Positions 1-8,491 are shown, numbered from the stretch's first letter. The stretch: 64,000 bases of DNA from Halopiger aswanensis (GCF_003610195.1 NZ_RAPO01000001.1:372001-436000), one strand, 5' to 3'. The notes: generated by a model not told the origin, from the letters alone. A program made the numbers and translations.

Positions 1-2
1 AG

Positions 3-1289
3 GACGGCACCATCGTCGCCGTCGGCCGCAGCGACCGCCTGCCGGACGCGGACCGCGTCGTCGACGCCGAGGGGAAGGTGTTAGTCCCCGGCATCGTCGA
101 CGGCCACATCCACAACCGCGAACCCGGCCTCGAGTACAAGGAAGACTGGGAGTCCGCGACCCGCGCGGCCGCCGCCGGCGGCGTCACGACCGTCGTCGGG
201 ATGCCCAACACTGATCCGGTCATCGACCGACCCGAACACCTCGAGCTCAAGTTCGAGCGCGGGGAGGAATCAGCCCACGTCGATTTCCAGAGCTACGCCG
301 TCGTCACCTCGGAGAACCTCGATCTCATCCCCGAGATCGACGAGGCTGGCGCGCTCGGATTCAAAATCTTCCTCGGCTCGACGGTGGGTGACGTGCCGCC
401 GCCGAACGACGGCGAGATCATAGAGGCCATGGAGAAGATCCGCGAGATCGGTAAGCGACTTGGCTTCCACGAGGAAAACGGCGAGATCATCGACCACTAC
501 ACCGAGAAGTTTCAAGCCGAAGGGCGCAACGACCCGATCGACCACTCCCACTCCCGGCCCGTGATCGCCGAGCAGGAGGCCGTCGAACGGATGATCACCT
601 TCGCCGAGGAGACCGGCGCGAAGGTCCACATGTTCCACGTTTCCTCCGGATCGGCGGCCGAAGCCGTCGCTCGCGGGAAGGAACGCGGCGTCGACGTGAC
701 CGCCGAGACGACCCCCCACTACCTCTGGTTCACCGAGGAGGTCATGCGCGAGAAGGGGAATCCGGCCCGCATCCAGCCCCCGATCCGGGACGCCGACGAG
801 CGCGAGAAACTCTGGGCGGTCGGCATCGAGGACGGCGCGATCGACTCGATCGCCACGGACCACGCGCCCCACACCCCCGAGGAGAAGAAGGTCGACGATC
901 CCTTCGGAAACACCTGGGAGGCGATTTCCGGGTTCGTCGGCCTCGAGACCGAGGTGCCGGTCATGCTCACCTTCGTCGACGAGGGCCGGCTCACGATGGA
1001 GGAGTGGGTCCGGCGCCACTCGACCCGGCCCGCCCAGATCTGGGGCATGTACCCGCAGAAGGGGTCGCTGCAGGTCGGCACCGACGCCGACTTCACGATC
1101 GTCGACCCCGAACGGGAGTGGACGCTCGAAGACGCGGACGAACTCCACTCCAAGAACTGCGTGACGCCGTTTATCGGCGAATCCTTCACCGGCAAGGCGG
1201 TCGCGACGGTCGTCCGCGGCGAAGTCGTCTACGAGGACGGCGACGTGGTCGGCGAGTCCGGATACGGAACGCGCGTCGACGTCGAGTAG
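3..1289 (+). CDS. pyrC: Dihydroorotase (amidohydrolase), 5' partial
   Basis: Cyclises carbamoyl-aspartate to dihydroorotate in pyrimidine synthesis. The frame is open from base 3, so the true start lies outside the window; about 428 residues are visible. The GTG at 78 is not the start, because the upstream in-frame residues (IVAVGRSDRLPDADRVV) are the usual N-terminal beta-sandwich strand. Metal-site signatures are present: GHIHNREPG (HxH), FKIFLGS with the lysine that is carbamylated in this family, HVSSGSAAEA, and TDHAPHT with the catalytic Asp. Allantoinase is the close alternative by sequence. Convergence with pyrD just downstream favours dihydroorotase, but that is contextual inference. 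Confidence 0.88.
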   Translation, partial: DGTIVAVGRSDRLPDADRVVDAEGKVLVPGIVDGHIHNREPGLEYKEDWESATRAAAAGGVTTVVGMPNTDPVIDRPEHLELKFERGEESAHVDFQSYAVVTSENLDLIPEIDEAGALGFKIFLGSTVGDVPPPNDGEIIEAMEKIREIGKRLGFHEENGEIIDHYTEKFQAEGRNDPIDHSHSRPVIAEQEAVERMITFAEETGAKVHMFHVSSGSAAEAVARGKERGVDVTAETTPHYLWFTEEVMREKGNPARIQPPIRDADEREKLWAVGIEDGAIDSIATDHAPHTPEEKKVDDPFGNTWEAISGFVGLETEVPVMLTFVDEGRLTMEEWVRRHSTRPAQIWGMYPQKGSLQVGTDADFTIVDPEREWTLEDADELHSKNCVTPFIGESFTGKAVATVVRGEVVYEDGDVVGESGYGTRVDVE

Positions 1290-1372
1290 ATCGCTGAACG
1301 GCCCCGTTTCATTCGAGGAGAACTAGTGCCGGACCACAGATTGATACTATCTGATCCCTTCTGTAGAACTGA

Positions 1373-1609
1373 ATGGGTGACTGCGCGTATCCGGGCTGTT
1401 CCGGCGACGAGAGCATGCAAAACTCCTGCTCCTACTGCGGAGACAGCTACTGCTCGGAGCACCGACTGCCGGAGAGCCACGACTGCCCCGCCGTATCGGC
1501 CGCGAATACGCTCGGCCCGGACTTTCGGGCAAGCGGCGAGCAGACGGAAATCGGATCCGACAGCGGAGACGGACTCCTCTCGCGGTTAAAATCGCTTCTC
1601 AGCCGGTGA
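1373..1609 (+). CDS. AN1-type zinc finger protein
   Basis: A 78-residue protein whose first 40 residues carry the AN1 cysteine/histidine pattern: C4, C9, C19, C22, C27, H30, H36, C38. The C-terminal half is low-complexity and ends in the basic stretch LLSRLKSLLSR, which could form an amphipathic helix. AN1 fingers bind zinc; in haloarchaea the role is unknown, with ubiquitin-like or nucleic-acid contacts suggested by eukaryotic relatives. ATG start 83 bases after pyrC, in the same direction. It converges on pyrD, leaving 26 bases between the genes. Confidence 0.85.
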   Translation: MGDCAYPGCSGDESMQNSCSYCGDSYCSEHRLPESHDCPAVSAANTLGPDFRASGEQTEIGSDSGDGLLSRLKSLLSR

Positions 1610-1635
1610 GATCGGCGGTCCGTACCGAGGTTTGT

Positions 1636-2706
1636 TCACTCGAGGTCCGCACCGACCGCGTCCTCGACCGACGAGAAGCCGTCGCGCTCGAGCAGGCGGA
1701 CCAGTCCCTTATTGATCCGCTTCGCTGTCGAAGGTCCCTGATAGACAAAGCCGGTGTAGAGTTGGACGAGCGAGGCGCCGGCCCTGATTTTCCGGTAGGC
1801 GCTCGCAGCGGAGTCGACGCCGCCGACGCCGATAATCGGCAGGTCGCCGTCGGTGTGCTCGGCGATCGTCCGGATCACGTCGGTCGAGCGGTCCTCGATC
1901 GGTTTCCCGCTCAAGCCGCCCCACTCCTCGCGGTTCGGCGACGCCAATCCCTCGCGACCGGTCGAAGTGTTGGTCGCGATCATGCCGTCGAGGCCGAACT
2001 CCTGGACGATGTCGACTAGATCCAGGACGGCGTCTTCGGGTTCGTCGGGGCCGATCTTCACGAGGATCGGGACGTCCGCGTCGTTTTCCGCCTCGAGCGT
2101 CTCGAAGATCGCCTGGAGGTGCTCGGGCGAGGCCTCGTCGAACTCGTCGGGCGTGTTCGGACAGGAGACGTTCACCACGACGTAGTCGGCGAACGGGGAG
2201 AGTCGATCGAAGACGCGCCGGTAGTCCTCGATCGCCTCGTCTTCGCTCGAGGAGTTCATCTTGCCGACGTTGACGCCCAGCGGGACGTTCGGCGTGCCGT
2301 CTTCCTCGAGGCGGGCTTTCACGCGTTCCATCCCCTGACCGTTGAAGCCCATCCGGTTGACCATCGCCTCGTCCTCCCGAAGCCGGAAGAGTCGGGGCCG
2401 GTCGTTGCCCTCCTGCGGGTAGGGCGTGACGGTGCCGATCTCGACGAAGCCGAAGCCGAGCGCCTCGAGGGCGTGGGTGACTTCGGCGTTCTTGTCGAAG
2501 CCGGCCGCGACGCCGACCGGATTCGGGAACGTGGTGTCAAAGAGGTCGACCTCGAGGGCGGGGTGTTCGTACTGATATGCGAGGGAGAGGGCCGCCCGAG
2601 TCGGCCGCGTGGACTGAGCCGCCCGGAGTGTTCGCTTCCCGAGCCCGTGGGCCGTCTCGGCCGGGAGTTTGAACGCGAGGGGGCGAATCCGCGAGTACAG
2701 CGTCAT
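1636..2706 (-). CDS. pyrD: Dihydroorotate dehydrogenase, class 2 (quinone-dependent)
   Basis: Oxidises dihydroorotate to orotate with FMN, passing electrons to quinone at the membrane. 356 residues, normal for class 2. The N-terminal ~40 residues (YSRIRPLAFKLPAETAHGL) form the helical membrane-association domain that marks class 2. FMN and substrate motifs follow: GFDKNAEV, GTVTPYPQEGN, NRMGFNGQG. VNVSCPNTPD has Ser rather than Cys as the catalytic base, again typical of class 2. Phosphate-binding glycines appear in IIGVGGVDSA near the C-terminus. It faces pyrC, so two adjacent pathway steps are encoded convergently rather than in one operon. Confidence 0.95.
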   Translation of the reverse strand: MTLYSRIRPLAFKLPAETAHGLGKRTLRAAQSTRPTRAALSLAYQYEHPALEVDLFDTTFPNPVGVAAGFDKNAEVTHALEALGFGFVEIGTVTPYPQEGNDRPRLFRLREDEAMVNRMGFNGQGMERVKARLEEDGTPNVPLGVNVGKMNSSSEDEAIEDYRRVFDRLSPFADYVVVNVSCPNTPDEFDEASPEHLQAIFETLEAENDADVPILVKIGPDEPEDAVLDLVDIVQEFGLDGMIATNTSTGREGLASPNREEWGGLSGKPIEDRSTDVIRTIAEHTDGDLPIIGVGGVDSAASAYRKIRAGASLVQLYTGFVYQGPSTAKRINKGLVRLLERDGFSSVEDAVGADLE

Positions 2707-2824
2707 TTGGTGGGGATGCGGACGGACGGTAGGTAAACGTCCCGGAGCGCGCCGGCTCGGCTCGGGCGGCGGGCAGTCCGCGCGTCCGCTCTGCGGCGGG
2801 CGTTCGCGACTGCGACGGCGATAC

Positions 2825-4015
2825 TCAGTACGCCTCGAGCAGTCCCAGAATCGCGCCGCCGCCGCCGATGCTCATCCCGACGACGCCGCGGTCGACGTCG
2901 GGATCGTCCCGAAGCTGGTAGGCCAGACTCGCCGCGAGCATCCCGCCGGAGGCGCCGATCGGGTGGCCGAACGCGACCGCCCCGCCCTGCGGGTTCAGCC
3001 GCTCGCGCGGGATGCCGACGCGGTCCATCACGTACACCGCCTGCGCGGCGAAGGCCTCGTTGATCCAGTAGGCGTCGACGTCCTCAACCGCGAGGTCGTT
3101 GCGCTCGAGCAGCGCCTCGGTAACGTCGCCGACGGCCTCGTTGAACCGGTCGGGGTCCCGGTACGCGGTCGTATAGTCGACCAGTCGCGCCAGCGGCTCG
3201 AGGCCGCGCTCGTCGGCCGCGTCGGCGTCGGCCAGCAACACCGCGCCCGCGCCGTCGCTGAGTTTGGAGGCGTTGCCGGGCGTGATCGTGCCGTTCTCGC
3301 GAAACGGGGTCGGCAGCTCGGCGAGGTCCTCGAGCGTGGAGTCGGGTCGCGGTCCCTCGTCGGTCTCGACGGTCTCGCCGTTCGTTTCAACGGGGACGAT
3401 CTCGGCGTCAAATCCCCCGTCGTCGATCGCCTCGGCGGCCCACCGGTGGCTCTCGAGGGCGTACTCGTCCTGCGCTTCTCGGGAGATTCCCTCGCGGTCG
3501 ACCAGCCCCTCGGTGATCTCGCCCATGTGGACGTCGAGGTTGACGTCCCACAGCGAGTCGTAGAGCATCGAGTCCTTGAGTTCGACGTCGCCGTACCGCC
3601 GGCCTTTTCGGTAGCCGGGGAGGATCCACGGCGCGTTGGACATCGATTCGAACCCGCCCGCGATCGCCAGGTCGGCGCGGCCGGCCGCGATCCGGTCGGC
3701 CGCAAGCGAGAGGGCGCTCATCCCCGATCCCGAGGCCTCGTTGATCGTCGTCGCGCGCGTCTCGTTCGGGAGTCCGGACTCGACGACGACCTGTCGACCC
3801 GGAACCTGTCCGATACCCGCCTGAATGGCGTTGCCGAGGGCGACCCAGTCGATCGCGGATTCGTCGACGTCGACGCGCTCGAGGAGGCCGTCGAGCGCCG
3901 TGCGGCCGAGTTCGACCGCCTCGACGTCCGCGAGCGAACCGAGCAGGGTTCCGTGGGGCGTTCGCGCGCCGTCGACGAGGACGACGTCGCTATCGGGAGT
4001 TGTGGGCGCGGCCAT
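2825..4015 (-). CDS. Thiolase family acetyl-CoA acyltransferase with Ser in place of catalytic Cys
   Basis: 396 residues with a complete thiolase fold. The start at 4015 (MAAPTTPDSDVVLVDGARTP) is chosen because the upstream in-frame extension is Arg/Ser-rich and overlaps the next gene. Conserved blocks include NEAFAAQ and GGAVAFGHPIGASGG with the catalytic His. The nucleophile box reads INEASGSGMSA, putting Ser95 where bacterial thiolases have Cys. The C-terminal box reads GMSIGGGGAI, putting Ser382 where the second Cys normally lies. From memory, a Ser-His-His triad has been reported for haloarchaeal beta-ketothiolases of the PHBV pathway. The OB-fold partner subunit of those enzymes is not next to this gene, so the reaction (ketothiolase, or a sterol-carrier-type thiolase) stays open. 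Confidence 0.85.
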   Translation of the reverse strand: MAAPTTPDSDVVLVDGARTPHGTLLGSLADVEAVELGRTALDGLLERVDVDESAIDWVALGNAIQAGIGQVPGRQVVVESGLPNETRATTINEASGSGMSALSLAADRIAAGRADLAIAGGFESMSNAPWILPGYRKGRRYGDVELKDSMLYDSLWDVNLDVHMGEITEGLVDREGISREAQDEYALESHRWAAEAIDDGGFDAEIVPVETNGETVETDEGPRPDSTLEDLAELPTPFRENGTITPGNASKLSDGAGAVLLADADAADERGLEPLARLVDYTTAYRDPDRFNEAVGDVTEALLERNDLAVEDVDAYWINEAFAAQAVYVMDRVGIPRERLNPQGGAVAFGHPIGASGGMLAASLAYQLRDDPDVDRGVVGMSIGGGGAILGLLEAY

Positions 4016-4091
4016 AGAGGGGCGACCACGCGTACGCGGAAGAAAGTTCGCTCCGTGCGGGTCGGTACTCTGAACTCCGGGGCAGCGTCGT

Positions 4092-4436
4092 TTACCGGCG
4101 TTTCCCGTCTCCACCGCCGATCTGTTCGGCGTCGGGTCCGAAGGCGTCCTCGAGCAGCGCCGCCACGTCGTCGGGCCGGACGTCGGAGTACCACTCGTTG
4201 CGCGGCTGGATCGCGATCGCCGCCCCACCCTCGCTGCAGAGGCCGAGACAGCCGGTCGTCGTCACCGAGACCGCGGTCCAGAAGGCGTCCCGCTCGCGCA
4301 GCCAGTCGATGACGGCATCGAGCGTCTCGTCGGCGCCGACGTCGGCGCAACAGGTGTGTTCGGACTCCCGGTCGTTCGTACAGACGAAGACGTGCGCCTC
4401 GAGGCGCTCGCGCTGCTGAGCGGTTCGATCCCGCAT
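4092..4436 (-). CDS. [2Fe-2S] thioredoxin-like ferredoxin
   Basis: A 114-residue small electron-transfer protein of the thioredoxin-like [2Fe-2S] type. Candidate ligands are C19 (VFVCTN), C29/C30 (HTCCADVG), C63 and C67 (TTGCLGLCSEG). The spacing of two N-terminal cysteines and a C-x3-C pair matches this ferredoxin group. It lies directly downstream of cbtA (4 bases apart, same strand). It could therefore be co-transcribed with the cobalt transporter genes, as such ferredoxins often sit near cobalamin genes. That link is inference. Confidence 0.8.
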   Translation of the reverse strand: MRDRTAQQRERLEAHVFVCTNDRESEHTCCADVGADETLDAVIDWLRERDAFWTAVSVTTTGCLGLCSEGGAAIAIQPRNEWYSDVRPDDVAALLEDAFGPDAEQIGGGDGKRR

Positions 4437-4440
4437 GCGC

Positions 4441-5205
4441 TTACGGGTTCGCGACGCGGTCGTCTCGAGTCGCGGACTCTCGAGGCATTCCAGCAGTCAC
4501 GTCGGTGGTCGCCGCCGAGTCACGGCCGTGAAGCCAGCCGAACGTACCCGCGAGCAGCGCCCAGAGCGCGCCCTGACTCAGAACGACGACGCCCTGATAG
4601 GCCGCGACGAGATCGGCGGAGAGCCCGGGGTGGGAAACGGTCGTCGGTGTGAGCAGCGGCAGCGTGATGCCGACGGCGAGGAGCGGTACCGCACCGGCGA
4701 CGACGCCGGCCAGCGGGTGTCGCGGCGCCGTCCGTTTGTACGCGAGGATCGATACAGCGGCGACGATCGCACCGACGACGACGAGCGCGACGTAGAGCGC
4801 CTGTCGCGTCTGCACGCCGTACAGGTGCTCTGCGCCCGGTACAGCGGGCGGCAACACGAGCCACGGCGTCGCCGAGACGGTCAGAAAACCCGCCCCGGCG
4901 AGGACGTACGCCTTCACGGTATCGCGGCCGGGAAGCGCCGGCTCGAGGAAGTACAGCGCGATCGCGAAGACGCCGCCGAGGAAGATCGCCCAGAGGACGC
5001 CGCTGCCGATACTGACGACGGTCGTCGTGAGCTCCGAGACGGCGTGGGAGTGATCGTGGGCGTGGCCGTGCTCGTGTGCGTGTTCGTGCCCGACGGTCTC
5101 GACGTACTGACTCAGCGGATTCGCGACGAGCGCGACGAACAGTCCGTACGCGAGGCCGGCGACGACGCCCGCGGCGACGCCTCGCTTGAGGTAGTCGTAC
5201 AGCAT
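4441..5205 (-). CDS. cbtA: CbtA family cobalt transporter subunit
   Basis: 254-residue integral membrane protein with five to six hydrophobic segments. The first (GVAAGVVAGLAYGLFVALVA) is followed by a His-rich loop (HEHAHEHGHAHDHSH, about residues 40-54) suited to metal binding. CbtA with CbtB forms a predicted cobalt uptake system, originally recognised by its association with cobalamin regulation. Its ATG overlaps the cbtB stop by one base (5205), so translation is probably coupled. The last ~25 residues are hydrophilic. Confidence 0.9.
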   Translation of the reverse strand: MLYDYLKRGVAAGVVAGLAYGLFVALVANPLSQYVETVGHEHAHEHGHAHDHSHAVSELTTTVVSIGSGVLWAIFLGGVFAIALYFLEPALPGRDTVKAYVLAGAGFLTVSATPWLVLPPAVPGAEHLYGVQTRQALYVALVVVGAIVAAVSILAYKRTAPRHPLAGVVAGAVPLLAVGITLPLLTPTTVSHPGLSADLVAAYQGVVVLSQGALWALLAGTFGWLHGRDSAATTDVTAGMPRESATRDDRVANP

Positions 5206-5390
5206 CAGTGGCAGACGATGCCGGCCGCGTGCCGGAAGTTGTGCATCGCGTCGTGGACGAGCGGTTCCTGCAGGAAGACCAGCGTAAACGCGATCGCGGC
5301 GGCGAACGCGAGTCCGGCGGCGATCTCCGTCGCCGAGAGGTCACTCCGTGCGGTGTCGATGCGATCGGAAACGGTTTCAGCCCGTGCCAT
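5205..5390 (-). CDS. cbtB: CbtB family cobalt transporter small subunit
   Basis: 61 residues from the ATG at 5390 (MARAETVSDR). A TTG three codons further upstream is possible but less likely. One transmembrane helix (AAGLAFAAAIAFTLVFLQ) is followed by the CbtB signature tail EPLVHDAMHNFRHAAGIVCH, rich in His with a terminal Cys-His that probably binds Co2+. First gene of the cbtB-cbtA-ferredoxin unit. A short inverted repeat lies immediately upstream. Confidence 0.9.
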   Translation of the reverse strand: MARAETVSDRIDTARSDLSATEIAAGLAFAAAIAFTLVFLQEPLVHDAMHNFRHAAGIVCH

Positions 5391-5403
5391 GCAATCCAAT
5401 TTT

Positions 5404-5421
5404 ACCTACTGAAACTTAGGT
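5404..5421 (-). promoter_or_regulatory. Inverted repeat ACCTA-N8-TAGGT upstream of cbtB
   Basis: Perfect 5-base arms with an 8-base spacer, within an AT-rich stretch only 14 bases upstream of the cbtB ATG, where a leaderless transcript would start. Placement suits an operator for a metal- or cobalamin-responsive repressor. No regulator is identified nearby. The arms are short and could occur by chance. Confidence 0.35.
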
Positions 5422-5648
5422 TGTAAAGGTTGTGCTCCCCGCCGGAGCTCCGCCGAGCAGCAAATCGAACGTATGATTACTCGATTACCGATTCTGGTGT
5501 TCGTATCGACACCGACAACTCGTGAAAGCAGCCCCGACCGTTCGAGCCGATTAACAGAGAACGAAATCGTTTTCCTACGGCTACCGCTTGAATCGAGTAA
5601 CAACGAGAGCCATGAGTATCCAACGACGGTCACCAGGAGGGATGTGCC

Positions 5649-6719
5649 GTGGCGGCTGAACGAGTCCTCGTACCGCTGTCGGACACGGTGACCGTCCGGC
5701 AGACGGTCGGCTACGCGGTCCGGTCCGGGCTCGAGTCGGCCGACGCGTCCGCCGGTACTGACGCCGACGTCGACGCGCCCGAACTCGAGATCCATCTGGT
5801 CGTCGCCCTGCCCTACGACGCGGATTCGCCCGAGAGCCAGCAACAGCGCGACGACGCCGAGCAGTTACTCTCGCGTGGGACCAACTGGGTCGAGGAGGAC
5901 GCCCCCGCCACGGCGGTGACGGTCGAAACCACGGTTCTCGGGACCGACGAACTGCTCTTCGGCCCCCGAGACTACGCCGACACCTTCGGTCGGTACGTCG
6001 ACGACCACGACATCGATCGGATCGTCCTCGATCCCGAGTACAGTCCGGGCGCGACGACGCCGATGCTCCAGCCCCTCGAACGCGAACTCGAGCGCAAGGG
6101 GCTCCCGTTCGACGAGGCGCCGGTCGAGCGTCCGGCCCGTCACCAACGGCTCGTCAGCGGCGGCGAGACCGTCGACCGGCTGTTCGCGACGTTTGCGATC
6201 TCCTTTGGCTTCTACCTCGTGCTGGGCGATCCGTTCTACTGGTTCGATCTCGTCACCGGGGCCGCCGTCGCCGGCATCGTCTCGATCGTCCTCGCGCGGG
6301 TGACGTTCACGTTCCCGCTCGATCGCGTGCAGTCGCCGCTGCGGGTCGTCCGCTTCGTTATCTACATCCCCTACCTGCTCTGGGAGATCCTCAAGGCCAA
6401 CATCGCGGTTTCGGCGGTCATCCTGCGACCGTCGATGCCGATCGAACCCACGCTGACGCGGGTCAACGCCCGCGTCCGCAGCGGGCTGCCGCTGGCCGCG
6501 CTCGCGAACAGCATCACGCTCACGCCCGGCACGCTGACCGTGCGGGCTACCGACCGGCAGCTGCTGGTCCACACGCTGATCCCCGCGGCCCGCGAGGATC
6601 TGTTCGACGGCGGCCTCGAGAAGGCGATCCGGTTCGTCTTCTACGGCCGCGACTCGGCCGCCATCGCCTCGCCGCGCGAACGGGACGACGCCGAAATCGT
6701 GGGAGGTGACGAGCTGTGA
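5649..6719 (+). CDS. mrpE: Mrp Na+/H+ antiporter subunit E with N-terminal UspA-like domain
   Basis: 356 residues, about twice the size of a bacterial MrpE. Residues 1 to about 150 look like a universal-stress-protein domain: RVLVPLSDTVTVRQTVGYAV, a middle strand IHLVVALPYD, and DRIVLDPEYSPG. From about residue 170 comes the membrane MrpE domain (FATFAISFGFYLVLGDP, RFVIYIPYLLWEILKANIAV, NSITLTPGTLTV). GTG start at 5649 is supported by the Shine-Dalgarno-like AGGAGG ending ten bases before it. First gene of a nine-gene operon; its stop overlaps the GTG of mrpF. Confidence 0.9.
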   Translation: MAAERVLVPLSDTVTVRQTVGYAVRSGLESADASAGTDADVDAPELEIHLVVALPYDADSPESQQQRDDAEQLLSRGTNWVEEDAPATAVTVETTVLGTDELLFGPRDYADTFGRYVDDHDIDRIVLDPEYSPGATTPMLQPLERELERKGLPFDEAPVERPARHQRLVSGGETVDRLFATFAISFGFYLVLGDPFYWFDLVTGAAVAGIVSIVLARVTFTFPLDRVQSPLRVVRFVIYIPYLLWEILKANIAVSAVILRPSMPIEPTLTRVNARVRSGLPLAALANSITLTPGTLTVRATDRQLLVHTLIPAAREDLFDGGLEKAIRFVFYGRDSAAIASPRERDDAEIVGGDEL

Positions 6720-7021
6720 CCCTCGAGTCGCTCGGCCTCGCATCCGGCGTCGGCCTCGAGGAACTGTTCCTCGCTGCAGCCACGGCCTTCGTCGTGCTCG
6801 CCATCGCGATGTTCTACCGCGCGGTCGCGGGGCCGACGACCCAGGATCGGCTGCTCGCGGTGAACGTGCTCGGAACGAACACGGTCGTCATCCTCGCCTT
6901 GCTGGCGGCCGCGCTCGATCAGGCGTGGTTCCTCGACGTGGCGCTGATCTACGCCCTGCTGAACTTCCTGATGTCGATCGCCATCTCGAAGTTCACCGTC
7001 GAGCGAGGTGGTGTGCTGTGA
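6716..7021 (+). CDS. mrpF: Mrp antiporter subunit F
   Basis: 101-residue small membrane protein with three predicted helices. Family signatures are FYRAVAGPTTQDRLLAVNVLG and VALIYALLNFLMSIAISKF. Starts with GTG overlapping the mrpE stop (GTGA) and ends overlapping the mrpG start in the same way. MrpF is an obligatory small subunit of the Na+/H+ exchange complex in the cytoplasmic membrane. Confidence 0.93.
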   Translation: MTLESLGLASGVGLEELFLAAATAFVVLAIAMFYRAVAGPTTQDRLLAVNVLGTNTVVILALLAAALDQAWFLDVALIYALLNFLMSIAISKFTVERGGVL

Positions 7022-7404
7022 TCGAGACCCTTCGGTTCTGGGCGATCGTCGTCCTGCTCGGGCTCGGCGTGTTCTTCACGTTGGTCTCGACGATCGGCGT
7101 GCTCCGCCTGCCCGATATCTACTCGCGGGCCCACACCGCCTCCCAGACGGACACGCTCGGGGCGGGCTTCGCGCTCGCGGCCGTCGCGCTCGCGTTCGGC
7201 TGGCAGCACGCGGCGGTCTACACCGTCCTGCTGCTGTTTTTCATCTTCATCACGAACCCGACGGCCGCCCACGCGATCGCCCGCTCGGCCGCGGAGTCGG
7301 GCGTCGAGCCGCTGCTGGCCGAGGAGGGCGACGCCGACGGGTCCGACACCGAACCGACCGCCGCGACGGACGGCGGCGACGCCGACGGAGGTGAGACTCG
7401 ATGA
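7018..7404 (+). CDS. mrpG: Mrp antiporter subunit G
   Basis: 128 residues from a GTG at 7018 that overlaps the mrpF stop. The family core is present: FFTLVSTIGVLRLPDIYSR, then AHTASQTDTLGAG, then VLLLFFIFITNPTAAHAIA. An acidic soluble tail of about 35 residues (GVEPLLAEEGDADGSDTEP onward) is added and is likely cytoplasmic. The longer in-frame extension upstream is rejected because it would overlap all of mrpF and has no membrane character. Confidence 0.93.
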   Translation: MIETLRFWAIVVLLGLGVFFTLVSTIGVLRLPDIYSRAHTASQTDTLGAGFALAAVALAFGWQHAAVYTVLLLFFIFITNPTAAHAIARSAAESGVEPLLAEEGDADGSDTEPTAATDGGDADGGETR

Positions 7405-7940
7405 GCGCACTCGCCTACGCCCTGGCAGTCTTCATCCTCGTGACCGCGGTCGCGACGGCGCTGTTCCGGGACGTGCTGTCGGTCATCATCGTCTTCGGCG
7501 CCTACAGCCTCGGGATGGCCATCCTCTACACGTTCCTGCTGGCGCCCGACGTGGCGATGACCGAAGCCGCGATCGGCGCCGGCGTGACGACGCTCCTGCT
7601 GCTGTTGACTATCGCGCGGACGACTCGCCCGTCGACCGACCGGCTGGTAGAGCGGATCAACGTGCCGGCGGTCGTCGTAGTGGGCGCGTTCGTGCTCGTG
7701 GTCTGTACGACGGTGCTGCCGGAGATGTACGAGGTCGGCGATCCACGGGCACCCGTCTGGTCGAACCCGGACGTGACCCAGCACTACATCGAGAATACCT
7801 ACAAGGATACCGACGTCCACAACGCCGTCTCCGCCGTGCTGGCCGCCTACCGTGGGTTCGACACCTTCGGTGAAGCGGTCGTCGTCTTCGCCGCCGGCAT
7901 CTCCACCCTACTGGTCCTGAAACGCGAGGTGTTTGCCTAA
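7401..7940 (+). CDS. Mrp antiporter DUF4040/MbhE-type subunit (split MrpA C-terminus)
   Basis: 179-residue membrane protein. The first half (RDVLSVIIVFGAYSLGMAIL, APDVAMTEAAIGAGVTTLLL) is the DUF4040 domain found at the C-terminus of bacterial MrpA and as MbhD in archaeal hydrogenases. The second half (YIENTYKDTDVHNAVSAVL, YRGFDTFGEAVVVFAAGIS) matches the following MbhE-like segment. It therefore supplies, as a separate subunit, what bacteria fuse to MrpA. Four-base overlap with mrpG; its last base is the first base of the next ATG. Confidence 0.88.
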   Translation: MSALAYALAVFILVTAVATALFRDVLSVIIVFGAYSLGMAILYTFLLAPDVAMTEAAIGAGVTTLLLLLTIARTTRPSTDRLVERINVPAVVVVGAFVLVVCTTVLPEMYEVGDPRAPVWSNPDVTQHYIENTYKDTDVHNAVSAVLAAYRGFDTFGEAVVVFAAGISTLLVLKREVFA

Positions 7941-8491
7941 TGTCCAACGCAGATGCAGTCGACGATACCTACACCGAGAGTCAGGTGATTATGACCGCCG
8001 TCAAGATCATCGCCCCGTTCACGCTGACCTACGGGATGTTCATGATCTTCCACGGCGCCGACACCCCCGGCGGAAGCTTCCAGGGCGGCACCATCGTCGG
8101 CGTCACCGTGCTCATGCTCGCCTTCGCCTTCGGCATCGAACCGACCCGCCAGTGGCTCCGCAACGGCGTCCTCGTCGGCCTCGCCACCGGCGGCGTCGTC
8201 ATCTTCGCCGGAATCGGCTTGGGGATGATGGCGCTGGGCGGGAACTTCCTCGAGTTCGAGCGCCTCTATGACGTCCTCCACATCAAGACGAAGTGGGGCC
8301 TCGAGGCCATCGAGGTCGGCGGCGTCTCGCTGATCGTCTCGAGCGTCATCATCACCCTGTTCTTCGCGATGGCGGCGGGATTCCAGCCGCAGGATCGCAG
8401 CGGAACGGGGAGGGGGACCCTCGAGCCGACCGACGCGGATGCTCCGACCGACGCGCGGCCCGCGGACGCGGAGGTGAGCGACGATGATTGA
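7940..8491 (+). CDS. mrpB: Mrp antiporter subunit B
   Basis: 183 residues with the MnhB domain: APFTLTYGMFMIFHGADTPG, then GGSFQGGTIVGVTVLMLAFA, and near the end VGGVSLIVSSVIITLFFAM. The GADTPGGSFQGG loop is the family signature. Four transmembrane helices are followed by an acidic hydrophilic tail of about 30 residues. The ATG shares its A with the previous stop, and the 3' end overlaps mrpC by eight bases, consistent with one coupled transcript. Confidence 0.93.
   Translation: MSNADAVDDTYTESQVIMTAVKIIAPFTLTYGMFMIFHGADTPGGSFQGGTIVGVTVLMLAFAFGIEPTRQWLRNGVLVGLATGGVVIFAGIGLGMMALGGNFLEFERLYDVLHIKTKWGLEAIEVGGVSLIVSSVIITLFFAMAAGFQPQDRSGTGRGTLEPTDADAPTDARPADAEVSDDD

Noticed and set aside
78-80. 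GTG as the start of dihydroorotase
   Set aside because: In-frame upstream residues match the normal N-terminus of the family, so the gene is truncated by the window edge.
270-1148. Long minus-strand frame inside dihydroorotase
   Set aside because: Antisense shadow typical of GC-rich coding DNA; the plus-strand protein is unmistakable.
4016-4228. N-terminal extension of the thiolase
   Set aside because: Arg/Ser/Pro-rich, overlaps the ferredoxin gene, and the thiolase N-terminus begins properly at 4015.
5391-5648. Cobalamin riboswitch upstream of cbtB
   Set aside because: No recognisable B12-box or long structured leader; the cbtB start is only 14 bases from the inverted repeat.
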